DNA of 23,883 nt from Bacteroidales bacterium UBA6340 (GCA_002440265.1 DJSG01000072.1:1777-25659), one strand, 5' to 3'. Positions 15,254 to 21,874 are shown, numbered from the stretch's first letter. Numbers and translations are program-made. The notes: generated by a model not told the origin, from the sequence alone.

Positions 15254-15321
15254 GTCACTCTCGCCCGCGGGGCGAACCCTTCACCCGAAGATTACTCCGG
15301 TCCCTAACCGCGGGAAGTGAC
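15254..15321 (-). promoter_or_regulatory. candidate RNA switch in the rplC leader
   Basis: Two structures compete within the 141-nt rpsJ-rplC spacer. A local hairpin (15261-15275) has 6-bp arms TCGCCC and GGGCGA with a 3-base loop. A longer stem pairs GTCACT (15254-15259) with AGTGAC (15316-15321), and CCCGCGG (15264-15270) with CCGCGGG (15308-15314). Both use 15264-15270, so they cannot form together. This is the layout of attenuators and ribosomal-protein leaders; regulation itself is inferred. Confidence 0.45.
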
Positions 15322-15360
15322 CTTATTTACAATTTTGCCCTTACTTACAAATTGCAATGA

Positions 15361-15666
15361 TTAGACTTTAATCTCTACTTCCACACCGCTGGCAAGTTCC
15401 AGTTTCATCAGTGCCTCTACCGTCTTCTGGTTGGAGCCGTAGATGTCAATCAGACGCTTGTAACTCGACAACTCGAATTGCTCGCGGCTCTTCTTGTTTA
15501 CGAACGTCGAACGGTTGACGGTGAAGATACGCTTGTGGGTTGGCAATGGAATAGGACCACTGACTACTGCACCTGTGGAGCGTACGGTCTTCACAATCTT
15601 CTCTGCTGACTTGTCAACCAGGTTGTGGTCGTACGATTTCAGTTTAATACGAATTTTCTGACTCAT
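15361..15666 (-). CDS. rpsJ: 30S ribosomal protein S10
   Basis: 101 residues. S10 is in the 30S head and doubles as a transcription antitermination factor with NusB. MSQKIRIKLKSYDHNLVDKS opens it; the PLPTHKRIFTVNRSTFVNKK loop and SREQFELSSYKRLIDIYG are characteristic. It begins the S10 gene group but is separated from fusA by 353 nt and from rplC by 141 nt, both far above the usual spacing of this cluster, so the group may have a leader of its own. Confidence 0.98.
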   Translation of the reverse strand: MSQKIRIKLKSYDHNLVDKSAEKIVKTVRSTGAVVSGPIPLPTHKRIFTVNRSTFVNKKSREQFELSSYKRLIDIYGSNQKTVEALMKLELASGVEVEIKV

Positions 15667-16019
15667 TGTTTTTGTTTGTTTTTTGTTTGTTTTACTTGTC
15701 CTTACGGCGCTCGCACACCCAAAGAGTCATTTGCTTGGATGACTCACGCCTTCAGGGTTAATTCTTTGGTTTCCGCTTCTTCACACACCAATGTCGCGCG
15801 AGCATACGAGGAAACTCGGGGGTATTACTCCCCTTGCGACCTTGCTTCGCCGACACCTAAATATAAAGTACGCGGGTGCGTGCACGCCTGCACGCGTGAG
15901 TGAGGAGGTTTGAGGTGCGGAGCGGCCCTTTTTGCCCTGCCCTTTCGAACATTCACTCGTTCTACTTTATTGCCAAGGTGTGGTGCCGACGGTATTGTCG
16001 GCACCGCACCATAGTTTCA
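15667..16019 (-). other. 353-nt fusA-rpsJ spacer, probable S10 leader
   Basis: No gene is seen. The spacer contains at least three hairpins: 7-bp arms at 15724-15745 (GAGTCAT with ATGACTC), 7-bp arms at 15878-15895 (GCGTGCA with TGCACGC), and a long stem next to fusA (15977-16010). No TAnnTTTG element was found on the minus strand. In E. coli the S10 leader is the L4 target, so a structured leader here is plausible but unproved. Confidence 0.5.
15977..16010 (-). other. strong hairpin just after fusA
   Basis: A 9-bp stem (GGTGCCGAC with GTCGGCACC, loop of six) continues past a single mismatch into four more pairs (GGTG with CACC). It lies 9 nt after the fusA stop. No U-run follows, so it is not a standard intrinsic terminator; it could be a transcript 3' end after processing, a Rho-pause site, or part of the rpsJ leader. 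Confidence 0.55.
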
Positions 16020-18137
16020 TTATACCAAGTCAGCACGTCCGCCGCACTCGGTCAGCACAGCCTTGGCAATGCTGCTCGATACAGGAGCGTAGTGCGAGAA
16101 CTCCATACTGCTCGTTGCGCGACCGGAAGTGATGGTACGCAGAGCGGTTACATATCCGAACATCTCGCTCAACGGCACTTTCGCCTTGACGATACGTGCA
16201 CCGGTACGAGAGGTATCCATACCCTCTACCTGACCACGACGCTTGTTCAAGTCGCCGATGACATCACCCATACTCTCTTCGGGAGTAACGACCTCCACCT
16301 TCATGATAGGCTCCATCAATACGGGTTTTGCCTTTACGCAAGCATCCTTGAATGCCATCTGTGCGCATATCTCGAACGACAACTGGTCGGAGTCAACAGG
16401 GTGGAAACTACCATCGATAACCGTTACCTTCAACGTATCAACAGGATAGCCGGCGAGAACACCGTTCTTCATAGCGGACTCGAAGCCCTTCTGGATAGAC
16501 GGGATATACTCCTTGGGGATATTACCGCCCTTGACCTCATTGATAAACTGAAGTCCCGTGCCCTCAAAATCAGCGTCCACAGGTTCTACGCGAACTATCA
16601 TGTCGGCAAACTTACCACGACCACCGGACTGCTTCTTGTACACCTCGCGCAGTTCCACCGGTTGCGAGATAGCCTCACGGTATGCCACTTGCGGGCGACC
16701 TTGGTTGCACTCCACCTTGAACTCACGTTTCAGACGGTCGATAATAATCTCCAAGTGCAACTCACCCATACCCGAGATGACGGTTTGTCCCGTCTGCTCG
16801 TCGGTCTTAACGGTGAATGTCGGGTCTTCCTCAGCCAACTTCTGCAAGCCCACACCGAGTTTGTCGAGGTCAGCCTGGCTCTTCGGCTCCACCGACACAC
16901 CAATCACAGGTGCGGGGAAGTCGATGGACTCCAGTACGATAGGCTTGTCCTCAGCGCAGAGGGTATCACCGGTACGGATATCCTTGAAACCCACACCGGC
17001 ACCGATATCACCTGCGGCAATAAAGTCAACAGGGTTCTGGTGGTTGGAGTGCATCTGGAAGATACGGCTGATACGCTCTTTCTTGCCGGAACGCGGGTTA
17101 TAGACATACGAACCTGCCTCCAACTTGCCGCTATACACACGGAAATAGCAGAGACGCCCCACATACGGGTCAGTGGCTATCTTGAATGCCAATGCGCAAA
17201 GCGGGTCATCGTCACTCGGCTTGCGGCTGATGGGCTCGTCTGTGCGGGGATCCACACCATCCACCTCGGGAGTGTCCAGCGGACTCGGCAGGTATGCGCA
17301 TACGGCGTCGAGCATCGTCTGCACACCTTTGTTCTTGAAGGACGAACCGCAGATAACAGGGAAGATGTGCATTGCGATAGTACCCTTGCGGATAGCAGCG
17401 CGAATCTCTTCCTCCGTGATGGTGGACGGGTCGGAGAAATACTTCTCCATCAGTGCATCGTCGAACTCAGCGCAGGTGTCCAGCATCTTGTCGCGCCATT
17501 CCTGAGCCTCTTCGAGCAGGTTGGCAGGAATCTCTTCCTCCACGTATTCGGCACCCATTGTCTCATCATGCCAGATGATAGCCTTCATCTTCACCAGGTC
17601 AACCACGCCCTTGAATGTCTCCTCACACCCGATAGGGATTTGGATAGGGCAAGGGGTAGCACCCAGCACATCTTTGATTTGGCGAACCACATCAAAGAAG
17701 TTGGCACCCGAGCGGTCCATCTTGTTCACATAGCACAAGCGTGGTACGTGGTACTTGTCAGCCTGACGCCATACGGTCTCCGACTGCGGCTGTACGCCAC
17801 CTACGGCGCACAATGCCATCACAGCACCGTCCAGGATACGCAGCGAACGCTCTACCTCCACGGTAAAGTCCACGTGCCCCGGAGTGTCTATCAGGTTGAT
17901 TTTGTACTTATTGCCAAGATAAGTCCAATATGTAGTCGTAGCAGCAGAAGTGATGGTGATACCGCGCTCCTGCTCTTGCTCCATCCAGTCCATTGTGGCT
18001 GCACCGTCGTGCACCTCACCTATTTTGTGAGTCAGACCGGTGTAGAACAATATACGTTCCGAAGTAGTCGTCTTACCGGCATCGATGTGCGCCATGATGC
18101 CGATGTTTCTGTTCAGTTTTAAGTCGTGTTTAGCCAT
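16020..18137 (-). CDS. fusA: translation elongation factor G
   Basis: 705 residues, full length for EF-G. It is the cytosolic GTPase that drives tRNA-mRNA translocation and, with RRF, ribosome recycling. The GTP-binding motifs are intact: P-loop AHIDAGKTT (16-24), switch region RGITITSAATT, DTPGH (84-88) with the catalytic His, and NKMD (138-141). Domains II-V follow, including MGELHLEIIIDRLKREFKVE and the domain IV segment AYREAISQPVELREVYKKQS. Its place after rpsG (47 nt) in the str operon marks it as the housekeeping EF-G, not a second-copy variant. tuf does not follow it here. Confidence 0.98.
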   Translation of the reverse strand: MAKHDLKLNRNIGIMAHIDAGKTTTSERILFYTGLTHKIGEVHDGAATMDWMEQEQERGITITSAATTTYWTYLGNKYKINLIDTPGHVDFTVEVERSLRILDGAVMALCAVGGVQPQSETVWRQADKYHVPRLCYVNKMDRSGANFFDVVRQIKDVLGATPCPIQIPIGCEETFKGVVDLVKMKAIIWHDETMGAEYVEEEIPANLLEEAQEWRDKMLDTCAEFDDALMEKYFSDPSTITEEEIRAAIRKGTIAMHIFPVICGSSFKNKGVQTMLDAVCAYLPSPLDTPEVDGVDPRTDEPISRKPSDDDPLCALAFKIATDPYVGRLCYFRVYSGKLEAGSYVYNPRSGKKERISRIFQMHSNHQNPVDFIAAGDIGAGVGFKDIRTGDTLCAEDKPIVLESIDFPAPVIGVSVEPKSQADLDKLGVGLQKLAEEDPTFTVKTDEQTGQTVISGMGELHLEIIIDRLKREFKVECNQGRPQVAYREAISQPVELREVYKKQSGGRGKFADMIVRVEPVDADFEGTGLQFINEVKGGNIPKEYIPSIQKGFESAMKNGVLAGYPVDTLKVTVIDGSFHPVDSDQLSFEICAQMAFKDACVKAKPVLMEPIMKVEVVTPEESMGDVIGDLNKRRGQVEGMDTSRTGARIVKAKVPLSEMFGYVTALRTITSGRATSSMEFSHYAPVSSSIAKAVLTECGGRADLV

Positions 18138-18184
18138 TTTCTAATAGTCAAATATGTCGTTTTTGTACCTTATTTAATACGACA

Positions 18185-18661
18185 TTAGAAACGGAAGTGT
18201 GCAAATGCACGGTTAGCCTCTGCCATACGGTGCATATCCTCTTTGCGCTTGAAGGCACCACCCTGGTTGTTGTAAGCGTCCATGATTTCCGCAGCCAACT
18301 TCTCCGACATCGAATGACCACCGCGCTTGCGGGCGAAGTTAATCATATTCTTCATCGAAATCGACTCCTTGCGGTCAGCACGAATCTCGGTAGGCACCTG
18401 GAATGTAGCACCACCGATACGCTTCGACTTAACCTCAACCAACGGGGTAATGTTGCTCAGAGCCTGCTTCCAAATCTCGAGAGCGGATTTCTCCTCGCTC
18501 TTCATCTTGTTGCCAACAGTCTCCAAGGCGGTGTAGAACACGCCGTAAGCGGTATTTTTCTTACCGTCAAGCATAAGGTGGTTCACAAACTTAGCCACCA
18601 TCACCTCTCCGTAAACCGGATCCGGCAGAATCACACGTTTCTTTGGTTTTGCTTTTCTCAT
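18185..18661 (-). CDS. rpsG: 30S ribosomal protein S7
   Basis: 158 residues. S7 nucleates the 30S head and lies at the E site. The N-terminus MRKAKPKKRVILPDPVYGEV and the helices with KFVNHLMLDGKKNTAYGVFY and VEVKSKRIGGATFQVPTEIR are diagnostic, as is the C-terminal KRKEDMHRMAEANRAFAHFR. In E. coli S7 represses the str operon. It is 47 nt before fusA and 188 nt after rpsL. Confidence 0.98.
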   Translation of the reverse strand: MRKAKPKKRVILPDPVYGEVMVAKFVNHLMLDGKKNTAYGVFYTALETVGNKMKSEEKSALEIWKQALSNITPLVEVKSKRIGGATFQVPTEIRADRKESISMKNMINFARKRGGHSMSEKLAAEIMDAYNNQGGAFKRKEDMHRMAEANRAFAHFRF

Positions 18662-18849
18662 TGTTGTTTTAGTTTTTGTTTGTTTGGCTGTCTATCGCTT
18701 CAGGCTTTTAATTATTAACTATTACTCATTAACTATCAAAGCCTTACTCAACCGATCAACCCATTTGAATCTGTCCCAACGTATGGAACTTTTAGTTAGT
18801 TTTTTGTAGTTCAGAACTTCATTGCGCATTGTGCATTACGCATTGCGCA
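18662..18849. other. 188-nt rpsL-rpsG spacer with simple repeats
   Basis: No gene is visible. It contains an AT-rich stretch with repeated TTAACTAT-like words (about 18712-18737) and ends in a cluster of GCATT words that reaches the rpsL stop codon. Both patterns are of the low-complexity type often seen in Bacteroidales spacers. Confidence 0.5.
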
Positions 18850-18852
18850 TTA
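18820..18852. repeat. GCATT-type short repeat cluster
   Basis: Iterated ATTGCGCATT and GTGCATTAC words run directly into the rpsL stop codon (18850-18852). The last repeat unit supplies the TAA itself. Confidence 0.55.
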
Positions 18853-19230
18853 CTTCTTTGCTTTCGGACGTTTTGCGCCATACTTGCTTCGACGCTGCAA
18901 GCGGTTAGCCACGCCGGCGGTATCCAGTGTACCACGAACAATGTGGTAACGTACACCCGGAAGGTCCTTCACACGACCACCACGTACCATTACGATACTG
19001 TGCTCTTGCAAGTTATGACCCTCACCGGGAATATACGCGTTCACCTCCTTCTGGTTCGTCAGACGAACACGAGCCACCTTACGCATAGCGGAGTTAGGCT
19101 TCTTGGGAGTTGTTGTGTAAACACGTACACATACGCCACGACGTTGCGGGCAACTGTCCAATGCGGGACTTTTGCTCTTGTCGATAAGTTCTGCTCTTCC
19201 TTTTCTAACTAATTGTTGAATTGTAGGCAT
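18850..19230 (-). CDS. rpsL: 30S ribosomal protein S12
   Basis: 126 residues. S12 is at the decoding centre and controls accuracy. MPTIQQLVRKGRAELIDKSK starts it; YTTTPKKPNSAMRKVARVRL and GGRVKDLPGVRYHIVRG are the conserved loops. K43 and K88, the positions most often changed in streptomycin resistance, are both lysine, so the sequence is the wild-type sensitive form at these sites. It is the first gene of the block. Two promoters lie 100-410 nt upstream. Confidence 0.98.
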   Translation of the reverse strand: MPTIQQLVRKGRAELIDKSKSPALDSCPQRRGVCVRVYTTTPKKPNSAMRKVARVRLTNQKEVNAYIPGEGHNLQEHSIVMVRGGRVKDLPGVRYHIVRGTLDTAGVANRLQRRSKYGAKRPKAKK

Positions 19231-19333
19231 TGTAACTTGTTTAATTTGTTATTTTTTAATTATTTACGCTCTCTCTTGTCCCCGCGCTGCGCACACATCG
19301 TACGCGCAAGCACTTCAATCGCGAAAAAGCGTG

Positions 19334-19365
19334 CAAAGATACCGCTTTTCTGCGACATACACAAA
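19334..19365 (-). promoter_or_regulatory. Bacteroides-type promoter P1 of rpsL
   Basis: On the minus strand TTTG (19362-19365) is followed after exactly 20 bases by TATCTTTG (19334-19341), matching the Bacteroidota sigma-ABfr form TTTG / TAnnTTTG. The start of transcription would be near 19327, leaving a leader of about 97 nt before rpsL. Confidence 0.75.
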
Positions 19366-19611
19366 TGTTTCTGCAAAAAATCGCACTTTTCTTGCTCTTT
19401 TTCTGCAAATTACGCCCGAGCAGGGCACTTTCACCCTACTCTACTCATCCCCAATCCGCACTCCAATCCCCTGATTAAAGTTTCCGAAACACCCTTGCCA
19501 ATCAGACAGAAACCCACACCCACTCTTTCCTCCCCACACAAGCCCATTCTCACCCGCGCACTCCACTCATCTATACAAACGAGCCTATCAATCCATTTTA
19601 CAAATCGACTG

Positions 19612-19643
19612 CAAAGATAATACAAAATCGTCCCAAATCCAAA
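19612..19643 (-). promoter_or_regulatory. Bacteroides-type promoter P2, upstream tandem
   Basis: A second TTTG (19640-19643), 20 bases, TATCTTTG (19612-19619) on the minus strand. The -7 octamer and spacer length are identical to P1. Its transcript would start near 19605, 375 nt before rpsL, and pass through P1. Confidence 0.65.
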
Positions 19644-19832
19644 TTTTTCCGCATTATTTTTGCATTTTCTTTGTAAGCAGGTGATAATCAATGCTACAAA
19701 AATCACCGTTTCTCATCCCTTTTCCCTACATTTTCTCCAAAAACATTCAGCCCCCATCAACCAAGAAAGGACAAAACTTGGGCAATAGCCAAAACCTTGC
19801 GTGCACCACATGCACACAAGGGATTACATTCT

Positions 19833-19908
19833 CCGTTAATCACCGCCAATAAGCCGTTAATGCATTGTCGGGCATGAGGCTCCATTAATGCCATGCAGTG
19901 CCATTAAA
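19833..19908 (-). repeat. cluster of four ATTAAYGG-type words
   Basis: On the minus strand the words TTTAATGG, ATTAATGG, ATTAACGG and ATTAACGG occur at 19901-19908, 19882-19889, 19854-19861 and 19833-19840, separated by 19-28 bases. A similar group on the opposite strand lies at 23773-23883. Confidence 0.45.
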
Positions 19909-20145
19909 ACATTGAGAAACACGCAATTATTCACGAATTAGCCGGAAATTCACTTGCTCTTTCTATAGTTTCATCTTCCTATCTTCCCATTCTCCATGCG
20001 CGGAAATGCCCCAAGTAGCCGCGACACGACTGCCATGACTGCCATATCCGCTGCCACAGCCCGGCATAGTGCGATGATTCCAAGACCTCCCCAATCCCAC
20101 CAAAGACGGGGTACAGATAAGACGACGTATGGGAGACGACGCCTT

Positions 20146-20233
20146 GGGAGACGACGCGGCTCGCGTCGTCATGCGCCGCAGGCGCACTTTACCAATACTT
20201 GTTACTTTGACGACGCGAGCCGCGTCGTCCCCC
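20146..20233. repeat. palindromic element R1
   Basis: Left arm GACGACGCG-GCT-CGCGTCGTC (20150-20170) and right arm GACGACGCG-AGC-CGCGTCGTC (20209-20229) are each hairpins and are reverse complements of one another. Between them is the hairpin TGCGCC-GCA-GGCGCA (20172-20186); the TTCGGC hairpin of other copies is missing. An extra half arm precedes it (20127-20145) and matches a half arm beyond the right end. It lies about 26 nt after the stop of the ATPase remnant. Confidence 0.85.
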
Positions 20234-20258
20234 ATACATAGCGTTGTCTCCCGATAAG

Positions 20259-20756
20259 TTACTGAAACAAACCGACAAGGTCGTCAGCAAGAAATGTCTC
20301 CAAGGGGATACCGTTGCTACCGACAATCACAGAGCGGTGCGGGTGGAACATTTCCTCAAAACGATGCAGCCCCGCAATGTCGGCAATATCATTGCTCTTT
20401 ACCTCAATGGCGACAATACGGGAGTTGCGCACCAGTACAAAATCCACCTCGTCATTCCCATCCCGCCAATAGAATACACGGAAATTGCCTGTATAGGCTA
20501 TCACGAGCAGGAGTTCCGAGAGGTGTTCGATATGCATCTTGTTTCGTGCGGTAGCCCAGCACTCGCTTATCCATTCGTTGCCGGTGGTGGCGACATTGTC
20601 AGTGGAGAAATGCAGCCACGGAATGTCAGTGGCACGCAGTACTTGTTTGATAAGCGTGGATTTGCCTACCTGACGCGGTCCTTCGATGACCTGGATACAT
20701 TTGCGCGTCTCCCGAATACGCGACATAAGTGTCTGATATTGTTTGCGTTGCATCAT
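20259..20756 (-). pseudogene. internally deleted AAA ATPase of the DUF4143 family
   Basis: 165 residues where the family has about 380-400. Residues 1-72 match the N-terminus, with Walker A GPRQVGKST at 26-34 and the WISECWATAR segment. Residues from about 82 match the extreme C-terminus, with NFRVFYWRDGNDEVDFVLVR and VAIEVKSN, a D...ExK pattern (D105, E118, K120) like that of PD-(D/E)xK nuclease folds, and HRSVIVGSNGIPLETFL. Everything between, including Walker B and the sensor motifs, is gone, yet the reading frame is unbroken. It therefore cannot hydrolyse ATP normally and is most likely a remnant. It has an intact promoter and operator-like repeats upstream, so it may still be expressed. 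Confidence 0.75.
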
Positions 20757-20770
20757 ACTTGCACAAATTT

Positions 20771-20808
20771 ACTCAATGAAGTGAGTAAAATTACTCAACG
20801 GAATGAGT
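20771..20808. promoter_or_regulatory. paired operator-like palindromes
   Basis: ACTCA-6 bases-TGAGT occurs at 20771-20786 and again at 20793-20808, exactly 22 bp apart, about two helical turns. They lie between the promoter and the start codon of the ATPase remnant, where a bound dimeric repressor would block transcription. The regulator is not in the window. Confidence 0.5.
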
Positions 20809-20824
20809 TATTATGTTTACCGCC

Positions 20825-20880
20825 GCAAAGTTACTGCTTTTCAACCATATATACAAGGGTATGCCGCATTTCCTATGGGG
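20825..20880 (-). repeat. 56-bp promoter cassette, copy A
   Basis: Identical over 56 bp to 21602-21657. On the minus strand it contains CTTG (20854-20857), 20 bases, TAACTTTG (20826-20833), a Bacteroides-type promoter with one mismatch in the upstream element. It points at the ATPase remnant, with a start near 20819. The far end runs into palindromic element R2. Confidence 0.75.
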
Positions 20881-21020
20881 ACGACGCGGGCGGGGTCCCT
20901 ATGAGCCCGTGGGCGAAATGGGGTGCTTCTCTCGCGTCGTCGTGCGCCGCAGGCGCACCTCACCCAAACATGATACCTTTCGGCTGTCGCCGAATGACGA
21001 CGCGAGCCGCATCGTCCCCC
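20877..21020. repeat. palindromic element R2 with an inserted loop
   Basis: Same family as R1. The left hairpin is split: GACGACGCGG at its start is separated from CTCGCGTCGTC by about 39 bases of unrelated G-rich sequence. The central hairpin TGCGCC-GCA-GGCGCA (20943-20957), the TTCGGC-TGTC-GCCGAA hairpin and the right arm GACGACGCGAGCCGCATCGTC remain. It lies 28 nt after the toxin stop codon. Confidence 0.8.
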
Positions 21021-21048
21021 AAGGCGTCATCCCCCAATTCCATAGCCC

Positions 21049-21327
21049 TCACCCGAACAAGTCCGAGTGTGTACCGGTATCAATCAATACCAACACCAAC
21101 TCATCATCGTGCTGTTCCCACACCAACAGCCAATCAGGTTGGATATGGCACTCCCACATGTTGGCATATTTCCCCACTAATTTGTGAGGTCTGTATTGCG
21201 CGGGAAGAGTACCATATTCCTCCAACAAGTGGATTATCCGATTAAGCCCCTGTGTATCACATCCGCGTTTCTGCATACGTCTCAAACCTCGCAAAAAGCG
21301 ATTTGAGTATCGAATCCTGTATGGCAT
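21049..21327 (-). CDS. YafQ/RelE-family mRNA interferase toxin
   Basis: 92 residues, the YafQ length. YafQ toxins bind the ribosomal A site and cleave mRNA. Family residues are seen as H48 (RPHKLVG), H61, D65 and W66 (CHIQPDWLLVW), H87 and F91 (TGTHSDLFG). The Arg normally three residues before TGTH-type Thr-Gly-Thr-His (R83 in E. coli YafQ) is an Asp here (D83 in VLIDTGTH), so catalysis may be weak or lost. It starts one base after the antitoxin stop, the usual antitoxin-first order with translational coupling. Confidence 0.88.
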   Translation of the reverse strand: MPYRIRYSNRFLRGLRRMQKRGCDTQGLNRIIHLLEEYGTLPAQYRPHKLVGKYANMWECHIQPDWLLVWEQHDDELVLVLIDTGTHSDLFG

Positions 21328-21328
21328 A

Positions 21329-21580
21329 TCAGATTCCTAAATGTCGGCACAACTCATCCGCAGATGTAAAAACGCGAGACACACGCCCTGCCCTCACATC
21401 CTCTATTGCCAAATCCAATTCTGTCTTTTTCTCTTTCGCGGCAGGTTTGGCTTGACCATACGTTGCCCTGCCCACCGCCATCGGCTTTTTTGCAATGGTT
21501 ACACCATTGATATTACCCAATACACGTTTCAGGCTCGGCAATATGCTTTTATTCTCTACGTTCAATACTATCTGTTCCAT
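21329..21580 (-). CDS. antitoxin partner of the YafQ-type toxin
   Basis: 83 residues. Its position directly before the toxin, small size and charged C-terminal half (ELDLAIEDVRAGRVSRVFTS, then ADELCRHLGI) fit the antitoxins paired with RelE/YafQ toxins; the C-terminal part would wrap the toxin. The N-terminal part (MEQIVLNVENKSILPSLKRV) resembles the usual Bacteroidota form, but I cannot name a DNA-binding fold from sequence alone. A Shine-Dalgarno AGGAG (21589-21593) lies 8 nt before the ATG, and the promoter is within cassette copy B, giving a leader of only about 16 nt. Confidence 0.8.
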   Translation of the reverse strand: MEQIVLNVENKSILPSLKRVLGNINGVTIAKKPMAVGRATYGQAKPAAKEKKTELDLAIEDVRAGRVSRVFTSADELCRHLGI

Positions 21581-21601
21581 TATCTGTTCTCCTTTTGCGC
21601 T

Positions 21602-21657
21602 GCAAAGTTACTGCTTTTCAACCATATATACAAGGGTATGCCGCATTTCCTATGGGG
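21602..21657 (-). repeat. 56-bp promoter cassette, copy B
   Basis: Identical to 20825-20880. CTTG (21631-21634), 20 bases, TAACTTTG (21603-21610) on the minus strand point at the antitoxin-toxin operon, with transcription starting near 21596. Confidence 0.75.
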
Positions 21658-21672
21658 GACGATACTGTGCTT

Positions 21673-21697
21673 GGGGGACGACGCGGCTCGCGTCGTC
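21673..21697. repeat. palindromic element R3, left arm only
   Basis: Only the left hairpin (GACGACGCG-GCT-CGCGTCGTC, 21677-21697) with its GGGG lead is present, preceded by the same partial half arm (GGGGGACGA, 21654-21662) seen in R5. The remaining hairpins are absent. Confidence 0.75.
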
Positions 21698-21734
21698 AAA
21701 TTGCCATTATCGGACTATTTAGGTGATACTTATT

Positions 21735-21770
21735 TTATTGAGCCCCCTCTCTGAGGGGGTTGGGGGAGTC
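21735..21770 (+). repeat. C/G-rich hairpin repeat, copy a
   Basis: TATTGAG-like lead (21735-21742), then CCCCCTC, a TCT loop, GAGGGGG (21743-21759) and GGGGGAGTC. The same word order, on the other strand, is found directly upstream of the lectin-like gene. Confidence 0.6.
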
Positions 21771-21785
21771 TCGGGTTAAGTCTAT

Positions 21786-21836
21786 GTGATTAGTATGTGA
21801 TTAGTATGATATTAGTATGATATTAGTATGTTATTA
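21786..21836. repeat. 11-bp tandem repeat, 4.6 copies
   Basis: Units GTGATTAGTAT, GTGATTAGTAT, GATATTAGTAT, GATATTAGTAT follow without gaps from 21786, with a partial fifth to 21836. The first two are identical to each other and the next two are identical to each other, which suggests recent duplication of unit pairs. One unit is about one helical turn. Confidence 0.7.
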
Positions 21837-21874
21837 CCGAGAGAATACCGAGACCATCAGATTCGATAGTGTCT

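Larger units (their letters stand above)
19231..20258. other. 1-kb gene-free region upstream of rpsL
   Basis: I see no credible gene. It holds the rpsL promoters, a hairpin with 16-base loop (GGTGAT 19680-19685, ATCACC 19702-19707), a mismatch-containing hairpin at 19795-19821, a cluster of CCRTTAA words (19833-19908), and one palindromic element (20146-20233). About 19990-20110 has a minus-strand open frame with hydrophobic character but no family resemblance I can name. Confidence 0.6.

Noticed and set aside
15900..18122. Long plus-strand open frame of 740 codons opposite fusA
   Set aside because: It is a shadow of fusA codon use on the other strand, has no family resemblance, and fusA is certain.
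19431..19706. Minus-strand open frame of 91 codons upstream of rpsL
   Set aside because: Its start lies upstream of promoter P2, it has no family resemblance, and it contains promoter-like AT-rich sequence.
20244..21245. Plus-strand open frame of 333 codons across the ATPase remnant and R2
   Set aside because: It is antisense to a recognisable ATPase remnant and then translates the palindromic repeat.
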